From UBA6136 sp044237765 (GTDB lineage: Bacteria; Pseudomonadota; Gammaproteobacteria; Methylococcales; Methylococcaceae), in the NCBI GenBank assembly GCA_044237765.1, contig JBIIEQ010000010.1, positions 1-64,000 of the forward strand: a stretch of DNA of 64,000 bases, in the 5' to 3' direction. Numbering within the stretch: the stretch's first letter is position 1; every line of letters begins with the position of its first letter. The translations under genes and the position numbers were made by a program. Shown piece by piece: positions 8,148 to 16,764 of this stretch. The notes under the pieces were generated by a model that was not told the origin of the DNA, ran no database searches, and saw only the letters and a program-made list of their open reading frames with translations.

Positions 8148-9494
8148 TCAAAGCGCCGCGCCGTGGCTTTCGATCACCCGGCGGTAGAACAGCGCGCTGT
8201 CCTTCAGGGTCCGTGTCTGCGTCGCGTAGTCGACGTGAACCAGTCCAAAACGCTTCGAGTAGCCGAAGGCCCATTCAAAGTTATCCAGTAACGACCAGGC
8301 AAAATAGCCCTTCAGGTTGACGCCTTCGGCGATAGCCTCGTGCGCGGCGCGGAGATGGTCGCGGAAATAAGCCACGCGAGCGGCATCGGGCACCCGCCCC
8401 TTGACGGGGCTAGGGTCATCGAAGGCGCCCCCATTCTCGGTGATGTACAGCGGTATGTCGCCGTAGCGGCGCTTGACCCAGAGCAGGCAGCTCTTGAGGC
8501 CCTTCGGGAAGATCTCCCAGTCCATCGCGGTATGAGGCGATTGATCCTGGCGGACCCGGTCGGCATGGAAAGGCAGCCGTCCTGGAGCGCTTTTCACGAC
8601 CGAGCGGCTGTAGTAGTTGATGCCGAGAAAGTCGATTGGCGTCTGAATGACGCGGAAATCCTCCTCCGGAAAATCGGTGAAGTCCCGGCCATGAATGTCG
8701 GCCAACTCCTCGGGATAGCGGCCCATGAACACCGGATCGAGATACTGGCGGTTCATCCAGGCGTGCATCCGGGCCATGGCGGCATGGTCCTCGGGCTGTT
8801 CCGATGCGGCATATTTCGGCTCCAGATTCACTACCAGCCCGATCGCTCCCTCGCCCCCATCGGCACGGAAGGCCTGAACAGCCAGGCCATGGCCCCGCAG
8901 CAGATTGTGGGTGGCCAGCCGTGCCTTGGGTAGTTCACGTAACCCCGGTGGATGAGAGCCTTGGACATACCCTTCATGAACAATGACCCAGGGTTCATTC
9001 AGCGTTGCCCATTGCCTGACTCTTCCGCCCAGTGCCCTGAAAACAGCGTTGGCATAGTCGGCGAACCAGTACGCCGAATCCCGGTTCGTCCAGCCGCCCA
9101 GATCGGCCAAGGCCAGCGGCATATCCCAGTGATGCAGGGTCACGTTGGGTTGAATACCTGCGTCATGGAGTCGATCCAGTAGCCGGCGGTAAAAATCCAG
9201 CCCTTTCTCGTTCAGCGTGCCGCGTCCTTCGGGGAAAATCCGGTTCCAGGCAATGCTGAAGCGGTAAGCCTTGAGGCTCATCTCCCGCATCAGTTCAACG
9301 TCATCGGCATAGCGGTGGTAATGATCGCAGGCGAGGTCGCCGTGATCGCCCTGAGTGATGGTGTCGGGGGTATGACTGAACCGGTGCCAGTTGCTGGGGC
9401 CGGCTCCATCGGCCAGCGGTGAACCTTCAATCTGATAGGCCGAGGTCGCGGCGCCCCAGAGGAAGTCGGGTGGAAAGGTGTTGCGGTCAGTCAT
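8148..9494 (-). CDS. Family GH1 beta-glucosidase
   Basis: 448 residues, full length for GH1. The amino end FPPDFLWGAATSAYQIEG is the family signature. The acid/base Glu is in TLNEPW (E167), the nucleophile in YITENGG (E353), and YFAWSLLDNFEWAFGYSKRF forms the aglycone-side end. It hydrolyses terminal beta-linked glucose (or related sugars) from oligosaccharides, retaining configuration. No signal peptide is seen, so it is cytoplasmic. It faces away from the CDF gene across a 312-base divergent gap. Proximity to the discoidin-domain hydrolase and OpgG/D protein suggests beta-glucan or cello-oligosaccharide use, an inference from context. Confidence 0.93.
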   Translation of the reverse strand: MTDRNTFPPDFLWGAATSAYQIEGSPLADGAGPSNWHRFSHTPDTITQGDHGDLACDHYHRYADDVELMREMSLKAYRFSIAWNRIFPEGRGTLNEKGLDFYRRLLDRLHDAGIQPNVTLHHWDMPLALADLGGWTNRDSAYWFADYANAVFRALGGRVRQWATLNEPWVIVHEGYVQGSHPPGLRELPKARLATHNLLRGHGLAVQAFRADGGEGAIGLVVNLEPKYAASEQPEDHAAMARMHAWMNRQYLDPVFMGRYPEELADIHGRDFTDFPEEDFRVIQTPIDFLGINYYSRSVVKSAPGRLPFHADRVRQDQSPHTAMDWEIFPKGLKSCLLWVKRRYGDIPLYITENGGAFDDPSPVKGRVPDAARVAYFRDHLRAAHEAIAEGVNLKGYFAWSLLDNFEWAFGYSKRFGLVHVDYATQTRTLKDSALFYRRVIESHGAAL

Positions 9495-9806
9495 GGATGT
9501 TTGATGCTGCTACTAGCGGAAGGGATGGACGGTTGTCTGGATGAAGACCGAGCGGTTTCAGGCATCTGTGCCACGACAATACAGAAGCGTCCTTCAAGAT
9601 AATTGACAATAACTCAGGGTAGCAGGCTTCGCCAAATGATTTAAGGGAGCCTTATCGAAGGGCATGAATGGATCATTTGAGAAGCCCCCCTAAGCCAAGA
9701 GGTGACGGTGAGATCGACTTGAAAGTGCGGTACTTGAAGGGCGAACAGCGATATGGTTTCTGATCAACGTCAGCTGCCGTCAGTTCGGGTCAGGGAAGGG
9801 GTCGGA
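9495..9806. other. Divergent intergenic region between GH1 gene and CDF transporter
   Basis: No gene seen. CAAATGAT (9633-9640) and ATCATTTG (9672-9679) make a perfect 8-bp inverted repeat with centres about 39 bases apart. That could be two operator half-sites or a hairpin base. Promoters for both genes should lie here, but I found no convincing -35/-10 pair. Confidence 0.35.
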
Positions 9807-10769
9807 ATGTTATCCTTACGCGCTTTCGCGATCCCTTCTGCCGCTGCTGTTCTCGTCTCTATGTCGCATGAATCCGGTTCTCTGAAGTCCATTCTGTTTG
9901 CCCTGGGAGCCAATGCCGCCATTGCCGTGGCGAAACTCACGGCTGCTGTGTTCACCGGTTCCCATTCCATGCTGGCGGAGGCGATTCATTCGTTCGCCGA
10001 TTGCGGTAACCAGGGTTTGCTGTTGTGGGGACTGAAGCGGGCCAAGCGCCCCCCCAGCCCGGATCACCCGCTGGGTTTTGGTAAGGCGATTTATTTCTGG
10101 TCATTCATCGTTGCGCTGATCCTGTTCAGCATGGGTGGCGTGTTCTCGATTTATGAGGGTATTCACAAGCTGGATCAGGATGCCCCGCTCACCCTGCCGT
10201 GGCTCGCCGTCGGCATTCTGGTGTTCAGCATTCTGATGGAGCTGGTCTCGTTGCGCGCTTGTTTGCAGGAAGTGAACCGCGAGCGAGGGTCACAAGGGTT
10301 GTGGGCCTGGTTTCGCCAGACCCGCCAGAGCGCCCTGATGGTTGTCCTCGGTGAAGATATTGCCGCGCTGGCCGGTCTGGCCATTGCGCTGGCCGCCATT
10401 CTGTTGACCATGGTCACCGGCAATCCGGTATTCGATGCGCTCGGCAGCATTGCGATCGGGGTGTTGCTGGTGGGCGTGGCTATCGGTGTGGGTGCTGAAA
10501 TCAAGAACCTGCTGATTGGCGAAAGTGTTGAACCGCGGATGCGGCAAGCCATGCAGCGTTTTCTCGAAGATCGGTCCGAGGTGGATCAGGTGTTCAATAT
10601 GCTGACCCTGCAGATGGGTAATGATGTGATGGTCGCGGTGAAGGCGAGAATGCGAGAACAGAAATCGGCTCGGGACATGATCGATGATATCAATCGCTGT
10701 GAGAGAGCCTTTAAGCAGACTTTTCCTGATGTCCGCTGGCTCTTCTTTGAGCCGGATGTTTCGGATTGA
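9807..10769 (+). CDS. Cation diffusion facilitator family transporter
   Basis: Inner-membrane divalent metal/proton antiporter of the CDF (SLC30) family, probably exporting Zn or a similar ion. LKSILFALGANAAIAVAKL and GSHSMLAEAIHSFADCGNQG are typical; the latter gives the HxxxD metal site of helix 2. The second site (GEDIAALAGLAIAL) has Glu-Asp. HPLGFGKAIYFWSF resembles the SLC30A9-like branch. Several membrane segments precede a short cytoplasmic domain (from about residue 240). Start 9807 has a strong AGGGAAGGGG upstream. The family core begins at the later ATG 9861, and the frame is open to 9753. The metal is not deducible. Confidence 0.88.
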   Translation: MLSLRAFAIPSAAAVLVSMSHESGSLKSILFALGANAAIAVAKLTAAVFTGSHSMLAEAIHSFADCGNQGLLLWGLKRAKRPPSPDHPLGFGKAIYFWSFIVALILFSMGGVFSIYEGIHKLDQDAPLTLPWLAVGILVFSILMELVSLRACLQEVNRERGSQGLWAWFRQTRQSALMVVLGEDIAALAGLAIALAAILLTMVTGNPVFDALGSIAIGVLLVGVAIGVGAEIKNLLIGESVEPRMRQAMQRFLEDRSEVDQVFNMLTLQMGNDVMVAVKARMREQKSARDMIDDINRCERAFKQTFPDVRWLFFEPDVSD

Positions 10770-10779
10770 TGTTATTCGG

Positions 10780-11418
10780 ATGAAATCCTATTCCCTGCCG
10801 AATCACAGGTCAGACCGGCGGCCCGGCTTTTTTTGGGTCTTGCTGATGCTCTTGTGGTTGGGTGGTTGCGCTAGCGTGCCCCCCAGTCAGCCGTCCAATC
10901 TCTGTGCCCTGTTCGAGGAGAAGGATGGCTGGTATGAGGCGAGTATCGCCGCTCAAAAAACATGGGGCATTCCGGTGCCCGTGCAGATGGCCATCATGAA
11001 GCAGGAGTCGGCTTTTGTGGCGGATGCCCGTCCGCCGCGCAAATGGTTTTTGGGCTTTATTCCGCTGTCTCGGCCTTCATCGGCTTATGGTTACTCGCAG
11101 GCGCTGGACGGTACCTGGGATCGGTATAGGGAGAGCACCGGTCACACGGGGGCCGAGCGCGACGATTTTGCCGATTCGGTCGATTTTATTGGCTGGTATG
11201 CCCGGCTGAGCCAGACCGAACTCGGCATTTCGACCTTGGACGCTTATCGTCAGTATCTGGCGTATCACGAGGGGCAGGGCGGCTATGCCCGGGGTAGTTA
11301 TCTGAAAAAACCATGGCTGCAGGACGTGGCGAGGAAAGTAGCCAGCACGGCGGATCGGTATCACCGACAGCTGGACGGTTGCAAGCCGGATCTCGACGAG
11401 GAGCTGGCCTCCAATTAA
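10780..11418 (+). CDS. Lytic transglycosylase (SLT domain) lipoprotein
   Basis: About 212 residues. The amino end has basic residues, a hydrophobic run and LLWLGGCAS, a lipobox, so it should be anchored to a membrane facing the periplasm. The body reads WGIPVPVQMAIMKQESAF, with the catalytic Glu of SLT/GH23-like enzymes in KQES, then SAYGYSQALDGTWDRY and YLAYHEGQGGYARGSY. It would cleave peptidoglycan glycan strands. Lys after the +1 Cys region is absent, so outer-membrane sorting is plausible. The start 10780 is 10 bases after the CDF stop, suggesting cotranscription. Confidence 0.82.
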   Translation: MKSYSLPNHRSDRRPGFFWVLLMLLWLGGCASVPPSQPSNLCALFEEKDGWYEASIAAQKTWGIPVPVQMAIMKQESAFVADARPPRKWFLGFIPLSRPSSAYGYSQALDGTWDRYRESTGHTGAERDDFADSVDFIGWYARLSQTELGISTLDAYRQYLAYHEGQGGYARGSYLKKPWLQDVARKVASTADRYHRQLDGCKPDLDEELASN

Positions 11419-11422
11419 GCCC

Positions 11423-11439
11423 ACCCGCAGGCGGGTCTT
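11423..11439 (+). terminator. Weak hairpin between transglycosylase gene and rlmKL
   Basis: ACCCG, loop CAGG, CGGGT followed by CTTT gives a 5-bp GC-rich stem in the 35-base gap. It may reduce read-through or only be an RNA-processing hairpin. Confidence 0.3.
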
Positions 11440-11453
11440 TGCATTACTACATC

Positions 11454-13655
11454 ATGACCATCACTACCCGATTTTTTGCCACGGCCCCATTAGGGATCGA
11501 ATTACTATTGGCCCAGGAGTTACGCGAGCTGGGTATTCCCGAGGTGGCAGAGGCGCGGGCGGGTGTCTCTTTCGGCGGCGGATTGTCTGCCGCGTATACC
11601 GCCTGCCTGTGGTCGCGTCTCGCCAATCGTGTACTGATGCCCATCGCCCAGTTTCCAGCCGCGACCGGAGAAGAGCTGTATGGCGGAGTGCGGTTGGTCG
11701 ACTGGGGATTGCACATGGAGCCGGAATCGACGTTGGCTGTCGACTTCGCCGCCAGCCGTTCCGCCATCACCCATACGCTGTTTGGGGCGCAGAAGGTCAA
11801 GGATGCCATCGTCGATCATTTCCGCAATGAGAGTGGAACACGCCCTTCGGTGGATCTGGCGCGACCGGATCTGCGGGTCAATGTTTATCTGGATCGCGAT
11901 CAGGCCACGCTGAGCATTGATCTGTCCGGGGACAGTCTGCACAAACGCGGCTACCGGCTTGAAGGTGGCAAGGCGCCACTGAAGGAGAATCTGGCGGCCG
12001 CCATTTTGTTGCGTGCCGGTTGGCCGGCGGTAGCTGCGGCAGGAGGTCAGCTGATTGATCCGATGTGTGGGTCGGGGACTCTCCCCATTGAAGCCGCCCT
12101 GATGGCGGCGGATTTTGCCCCGGGTTTGCTGCGTTCCTGGTTCGGATTTCTCGGCTGGCGCGGCCATGATGCGAACCTTTGGCTGGAGCGGCTGGCCGAG
12201 GCGGACCGACGCTCGGAAGTCGGTTTGAAGCGATTGCCGTTGATTGTCGGCTACGACGTGGATCGGCGAGCCGTGCACACGGCGTTGGGAAATGTGGATC
12301 GGGCCGGGCTGCGCGGTCTGGTGCATATCGAACGCAAGTCGGTCGAGGAGGTGCGCCCTCGCCAGGAGAGCGGTCTGCTGGTCGTCAATCCACCTTATGG
12401 CGAGCGGCTGGGTGACGAGCAGACACTGGTGCCGCTCTACATGGCGCTGGGCGAAACTATGCGCGAGCATTTTAAGGGTTGGCGGGCCAGTGTGTTTACC
12501 GGCAATCCGGAACTGGCCTTCAAGGTGGGTATTCGTGCCAGCAAGCAGTATGCCCTCTACAACGGTGCACTGGAGTGCAAGCTGTTCAATTTTGAGGTGG
12601 CTGACGGACGATTCTTCACTCCCCATGAGGGCGAGCCGCCGACCGAGGCAGAGCGTCATCGGCGGCAATTGTTCCGCAAGGCCAGGTCGGTCGATCTGGC
12701 CTCGGGCGGGGCCGAGATGTTCGCCAACCGGCTGCGCAAGAATCTCAAGAATCTTGGGCGCTGGGCCCGGCAGAGCGAAACTTCCTGTTATCGGCTTTAC
12801 GATGCCGACCTGCCGGAATATGCCGTTGCGGTGGATCTCTATCAGGGCGAAAAGCTCTGGGTTCATGTGCAGGAATACGAGGCGCCGATGACCGTTGATC
12901 CGGTCAAGGCGGAGACCCGGCTGATCGAGACGCTCGCGGGCATTCCGGCGGTGCTGGAAATTCCTCCCGAGCAGGTTTTTCTGAAAGTGCGCCGCCGCCA
13001 GAAAGGGTCAGCGCAGTATGAGAAGCAGTCGGAAACCGGTCACTTTCATACGGTCGAGGAGGGCGGACTGAGCTTTCAGGTCAATTTTGAGGATTACCTC
13101 GATACCGGGCTGTTTCTCGATCATCGCCTGACCCGCGCACTGATCCGTGAGCGGGCCAAGGGCAGGAGCTTCCTCAATCTGTTTGCCTACACCGGCACCG
13201 CTACGGTCTACGCCGCCAGTGGAGGAGCGTCGTCTACGACCACGGTGGATATGTCGCGGACCTATCTCGACTGGGCGGCGCGCAACCTGGCCCTGAATGG
13301 TTTTCGGGGCGACCGTCATGAGCTAATACAGGCCGATTGTATCGAATGGCTGCAAGATGCCATGGAAAGCAATTGGCGATACGACCTCATTTTCCTTGAT
13401 CCGCCCACTTTCTCCACCTCCAAGCGGATGAAGTACACGCTCGACATTCAGCGGGACCATGTCGATCTCATTCGTGATTGCTTGGAACTGCTCACCTCGG
13501 ACGGTGTGCTGGTCTTTTCCACCAATCATCGAAAGTTCCGGTTGGACAACGCTGCGCTGGCAGATTGCAAGGTGGAAGACATCACCCGCCAGACTTTGCC
13601 GAAGGATTTTGAGCGTAACCCCAGAATCCATTACGGCTGGTTGATTGGCCGATGA
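11454..13655 (+). CDS. rlmKL: Bifunctional 23S rRNA methyltransferase RlmKL
   Basis: 733 residues with the two fused methyltransferases of E. coli RlmKL (m2G2445 and m7G2069 of 23S rRNA). The amino half starts MTITTRFFATAPLGIELLLA and contains a THUMP region, LIDPMCGSGTLPIEAALMA and NPPYGERL, the catalytic loop of the m2G enzyme. The carboxyl half has FLNLFAYTGTATVYAASGGA and DLIFLDPPTFSTSKRM, the SAM-binding and catalytic motifs of the m7G enzyme. The domain order and length are standard. It overlaps acyP by ATGA, so the two are translationally coupled. Confidence 0.96.
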   Translation: MTITTRFFATAPLGIELLLAQELRELGIPEVAEARAGVSFGGGLSAAYTACLWSRLANRVLMPIAQFPAATGEELYGGVRLVDWGLHMEPESTLAVDFAASRSAITHTLFGAQKVKDAIVDHFRNESGTRPSVDLARPDLRVNVYLDRDQATLSIDLSGDSLHKRGYRLEGGKAPLKENLAAAILLRAGWPAVAAAGGQLIDPMCGSGTLPIEAALMAADFAPGLLRSWFGFLGWRGHDANLWLERLAEADRRSEVGLKRLPLIVGYDVDRRAVHTALGNVDRAGLRGLVHIERKSVEEVRPRQESGLLVVNPPYGERLGDEQTLVPLYMALGETMREHFKGWRASVFTGNPELAFKVGIRASKQYALYNGALECKLFNFEVADGRFFTPHEGEPPTEAERHRRQLFRKARSVDLASGGAEMFANRLRKNLKNLGRWARQSETSCYRLYDADLPEYAVAVDLYQGEKLWVHVQEYEAPMTVDPVKAETRLIETLAGIPAVLEIPPEQVFLKVRRRQKGSAQYEKQSETGHFHTVEEGGLSFQVNFEDYLDTGLFLDHRLTRALIRERAKGRSFLNLFAYTGTATVYAASGGASSTTTVDMSRTYLDWAARNLALNGFRGDRHELIQADCIEWLQDAMESNWRYDLIFLDPPTFSTSKRMKYTLDIQRDHVDLIRDCLELLTSDGVLVFSTNHRKFRLDNAALADCKVEDITRQTLPKDFERNPRIHYGWLIGR

Positions 13656-13945
13656 CGACCGAACCAAAAAGGCGGGTTCTCATTCAGGTGGCGGGACGGG
13701 TGCAGGGTGTCTTCTTTCGCGCCTCGACCCGGGACAAGGCGCAAAGTCTGGGGCTTGGCGGGTGGGTTCGTAATCGTTCGAATGGTGATGTTGAATTGCT
13801 TGCCGAAGGGGAAGCCGGGGCGATTGCCCGATTGCTGGCCTGGTGCCATACCGGGCCCACATTGGCCCGGGTCGACACTTGCCATATCACCTACCAAACG
13901 CCGACCGGGGAGTTCGATCGATTCAGCGTGTTGTGTGACGAGTGA
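13652..13945 (+). CDS. acyP: Acylphosphatase
   Basis: 97 residues, the usual size. The phosphate-binding loop GRVQGVFFRAS, with its Arg, and GWVRNRSNGDVELLAEGE, containing the catalytic Asn, are both present. Acylphosphatases hydrolyse carboxyl-phosphate bonds in small metabolites; the cellular role in bacteria is poorly defined. The start codon overlaps the rlmKL stop. Confidence 0.95.
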   Translation: MTTEPKRRVLIQVAGRVQGVFFRASTRDKAQSLGLGGWVRNRSNGDVELLAEGEAGAIARLLAWCHTGPTLARVDTCHITYQTPTGEFDRFSVLCDE

Positions 13946-14002
13946 ATCCCCTCTGTGTTGAAGAACTGCGGCGAGGCCACTGTTTCCATGGCTGCTAGCG
14001 GG

Positions 14003-14023
14003 AAGTCCTTATGAGGGCTTTTT
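14003..14023 (+). terminator. Terminator for the rlmKL-acyP unit
   Basis: AAGTCC (14003-14008), loop TTATGA, GGGCTT (14015-14020) then TTT makes a 6-bp stem with one G-U pair and a T run, 58 bases after acyP. It overlaps the end of the convergent DUF2238 gene. Confidence 0.45.
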
Positions 14024-14629
14024 GGGAAGACATCTGATCTGCCGGTCATGCCATCGCGAAAGCATCAATAAGGCCACGGCCGCCCCGATGAGTGCAAACA
14101 GCATATCGCTTTGCGCATCCCACACATCGCCCTGGGTGCCGAGGAAATCAACGGCGCCGTCCCCAAAGACTTCTGCTACCAGCCACTCCAATAGTTCATA
14201 AGTTGCACTGATCGCCAGCACGATGCAGGTAATCAGAAAAACCCGCATGCGGTTGCCATTCACAAATTGACCCCGGATCAGGATTTCGCGTGCCGCAATA
14301 GCCGGTACCAGGCCCTGAAAAAAGTGGCCGATCTTGTCGTATGGATTCCGGTCGAGCCCCAGCCATTCTTGCAGCGCGAAGCCTAGGGGCACTCGTGCGT
14401 AGGTGTGTGTTCCGCCGATGATCAGCACGATGGCATGCAAAAAGATCAGGCTATAGAGCAGCACCGTCAGCGGGAAGCGTCGGCAGGTCAGCCACAGAAC
14501 AGGCAGGACCAGCATGACCGGGAGTGTTTCCAGTAACCAGGTCGGCAGGTCATGGGCATGGAGGCCGGACCACATGAGCAGGCCGATCAGCGTCATCGAC
14601 AGCAGGCCCAGCAATGGGGGGCGGGTCAT
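14009..14629 (-). CDS. DUF2238 (YjdF-like) inner-membrane protein
   Basis: 206 residues with five to six membrane helices. The central region, GGTHTYARVPLG, then NPYDKIGHFFQGLVPAIAAR, then ISATYELLEWLVAEVFG and FLGTQGDVWDAQSDM, carries the conserved His, Glu and Asp residues of DUF2238. Function in the family is unknown. Start 14629 gives a hydrophobic amino end directly; an ATG at 14665 is also in frame. It shares the strand of MAPEG and kdsB but is separated by about 75 bases. Confidence 0.85.
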   Translation of the reverse strand: MTRPPLLGLLSMTLIGLLMWSGLHAHDLPTWLLETLPVMLVLPVLWLTCRRFPLTVLLYSLIFLHAIVLIIGGTHTYARVPLGFALQEWLGLDRNPYDKIGHFFQGLVPAIAAREILIRGQFVNGNRMRVFLITCIVLAISATYELLEWLVAEVFGDGAVDFLGTQGDVWDAQSDMLFALIGAAVALLMLSRWHDRQIRCLPKKPS

Positions 14630-14703
14630 CAAGCATCTATTTAGGATTCGGTGTCCCGACAGCATGTGCGTTCAGCGGCGGGCCGATTGGTCGTACAACC
14701 ACA

Positions 14704-15087
14704 TCAGATCATCGCAATGACCAGAAGATAAGCGGCGCATACCAGCAACACGGCGAAAGTCAAAGTCATCCCGAAGACCCTGAAATTAAAGTTCTCAGGG
14801 GTTCGGCTGACACCGATGGCATGCGAAACCCGCCCTATGACCAGAGTGGTACCCAGCGCGTGAACGAGCAGAGGGTGTGCTGCCGAAGACTCAACAAGGA
14901 AAATGAGCAACAGAGCGATTGGCACGTATTCGGCACAGTTCGCCTGTACCCTCATTGCTCTCAGCATGTCGGGATTTTCTTCGTGCCCAAGGGATATGCC
15001 CAGGCTACGGCGAAGGCGAATGGTTCGTATGCTGAGATATACGAAGAGAAAAGCGAGCAGAGATGCGTAAATCGAGACGATCGTCAT
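14704..15087 (-). CDS. MAPEG-family membrane protein
   Basis: 127 residues, four predicted membrane helices. RSLGISLGHEENPDMLRAMR and QANCAEYVPIALLL fit the MAPEG family (membrane-associated proteins in eicosanoid and glutathione metabolism). The ExxxN-E layout around 'RAMRVQANCAEY' is the usual family signature. Bacterial members such as YecN have no settled substrate; some use glutathione. It follows kdsB at 85 bases on the same strand. Confidence 0.85.
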   Translation of the reverse strand: MTIVSIYASLLAFLFVYLSIRTIRLRRSLGISLGHEENPDMLRAMRVQANCAEYVPIALLLIFLVESSAAHPLLVHALGTTLVIGRVSHAIGVSRTPENFNFRVFGMTLTFAVLLVCAAYLLVIAMI

Positions 15088-15172
15088 GATGAGTGATCCT
15101 TACCCGTAGATTCGTGAGGGCCAAAGTGAATTGGGCAGGTAATGCGCTGCAGGGTGGGCAAGAGCAGCATGT

Positions 15173-15940
15173 TTAGGCTTTTCCACCGGATAACAAGCCT
15201 TGCACCCGCCGCAGGTCGGCCTCGGTATCCACACCGGCATGCGGGGCGGATTCTACCGGGACGACGAGGACACGCTCGCCTTGCCAGAGGATGCGCAACT
15301 GTTCGAGTGCTTCGACCGACTCCAGTTGCGAGGCAGGCCAACGGACATAGCGCCGCAGGAAGCCGGCGGAGTAGGCGTAAATGCCGATGTGCCGTAGCCA
15401 CGGGTAATCGCTGGCCGCCTGGCGGTCGGTCTGGCCGAAACTTTCACGATGCCAGGGAATCGGGGCCCGACTGAAATAGAGGGCGTGGCCGTGGCGATCC
15501 AGCACCACCTTGACAGCATGCGGGTCGAAAACATCCGAGGGGTCATCGATGGGGGCGGCCAAGGTGGCGATACTGGCTGTCTGTTGTCCGGCCAGGGCGT
15601 CGGCCAGTTGGCGAATCAAGTCGGGTTGCATCAGTGGTTCGTCGCCCTGCAGGTTGACCACGAGCGTGTCATCCGGCCAGTTCAGTTGATTGGCCACTTC
15701 GGTGATGCGTTCTGTGCCGCTAGTGTGGTCCTCGCGGGTCATGACGGCCGTCACGGGCAGGCTGGCAACCGCCTCGGCAATACGTCCGTCATCGGTTGCC
15801 ACAAAAACTTCAGGGCCAGCCTCCAGGGCTCGCTCGCAGACGTGAACGATCATAGGCTTCCCGGCGATATCCAGCAGGGGCTTGCCGGGCAACCGGCTCG
15901 AGCCATGCCGGGCAGGGATGACAATCTTGAAATGGGTCAT
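15173..15940 (-). CDS. kdsB: CMP-Kdo synthetase (3-deoxy-manno-octulosonate cytidylyltransferase)
   Basis: 255 residues. It opens FKIVIPARHGSSRLPGKPLL, the nucleotide-binding loop, with VVNLQGDEPLMQPDLI, SGTERITEV and HIGIYAYSAGFLRRYV, all KdsB landmarks. It activates Kdo with CTP for lipid A-core assembly in the cytoplasm. Start ATG 15940 fits the family; an upstream in-frame ATG lies at 15973. In most gammaproteobacteria kdsB follows lpxK and ycaR directly. Here it is about 7.8 kb away from ycaR, with the msr/LOV/SRPBCC genes between. Confidence 0.96.
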   Translation of the reverse strand: MTHFKIVIPARHGSSRLPGKPLLDIAGKPMIVHVCERALEAGPEVFVATDDGRIAEAVASLPVTAVMTREDHTSGTERITEVANQLNWPDDTLVVNLQGDEPLMQPDLIRQLADALAGQQTASIATLAAPIDDPSDVFDPHAVKVVLDRHGHALYFSRAPIPWHRESFGQTDRQAASDYPWLRHIGIYAYSAGFLRRYVRWPASQLESVEALEQLRILWQGERVLVVPVESAPHAGVDTEADLRRVQGLLSGGKA

Positions 15941-15987
15941 GGATTCTTGTTCGTGTTGATATGGGGCTGACAACCAGCCGCTTCAGA

Positions 15988-16764
15988 CTAGCGGATGCCG
16001 GGGCGGGTTTCGACTCCGTCATTTTCGTTGATGACCTTGGTTTTCGGAATCATCAACTTCGCCAGTTGCCGGTTCTTGATCCACACGCCCAGTCTGAACA
16101 GAAGCAGGAAAACAATGCCAAGTCCATAAAAGAGCGGGTCTGCGAGGTTGCCTTTCAACTGCATCGCGTAGTGAACGATAACGGCCACCGAGGCCGGATA
16201 GATCCAGCGATGCAGTTTTTTCCAGCGACGCCCCATGATTTTCATGGCGGCAGTGGACGAAGTCAGGGCCAGAAGCAGCAGAACGATGAACGCGAAGAGC
16301 CCAAACCAGATGTATCGGGTTTCAAGGATATCTATTGTGATGGATGACCAGATGAGGCCTTGATCGATCCACAGATAGCCATAAACGTGGAGTGCCGTAT
16401 AAAAAAAACTGGTGAGTCCGAATAGTTGCCGAAAGGTGGCCATGCCTTTCCATCGGGTCATGGTCTGGACGGGGGTCACGAACAGCGTGACGAGCAGGAA
16501 ACGCAGGGACCAGATTCCGGTGAAAAGATGAAAACCCTCGATGGCGTTGGGACCCAGTCCGCCCGATGCAATGAGAAGCAGAAGTTCGCCAAGCGGAAGG
16601 ACACAAAGCGTCAGGCAGGCATTCCAGGGGTCAGACAACCAGACACACACTCGTATGACCCGAGGCGATGTGACGCCGTAAGCCAGAGGGTCCAGTGATT
16701 TTTTCTGCTTTCGGAGGACCTGGATGAAGTCTCTCGATAATCCCCAAAGGTCGATTTGGCTCAT
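15988..16764 (-). CDS. msrQ: MsrQ haem-binding membrane subunit of periplasmic Met sulfoxide reductase
   Basis: 258 residues. GLGPNAIEGFHLFTGIWSLR, VTPVQTMTRW, RQLFGLTSFFYTALHVYGYL and RRWKKLHRWIYPASVAVIVHY are hallmarks of MsrQ (YedZ), with haem-ligand histidines in helices. It passes electrons from the quinone pool or flavin to MsrP. About 45 residues precede the family core, longer than usual. Its start overlaps the msrP stop by one base (TGATG). Sitting between LOV2 and kdsB, it could be cotranscribed with the upstream light/oxidative genes. Confidence 0.93.
   Translation of the reverse strand: MSQIDLWGLSRDFIQVLRKQKKSLDPLAYGVTSPRVIRVCVWLSDPWNACLTLCVLPLGELLLLIASGGLGPNAIEGFHLFTGIWSLRFLLVTLFVTPVQTMTRWKGMATFRQLFGLTSFFYTALHVYGYLWIDQGLIWSSITIDILETRYIWFGLFAFIVLLLLALTSSTAAMKIMGRRWKKLHRWIYPASVAVIVHYAMQLKGNLADPLFYGLGIVFLLLFRLGVWIKNRQLAKLMIPKTKVINENDGVETRPGIR

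Noticed and set aside
11520..12866. Long open antisense frame (about 450 codons) opposite rlmKL
   Set aside because: It lies wholly inside a confidently identified gene, has no recognisable motif, and the GC-rich third positions explain the lack of stops.
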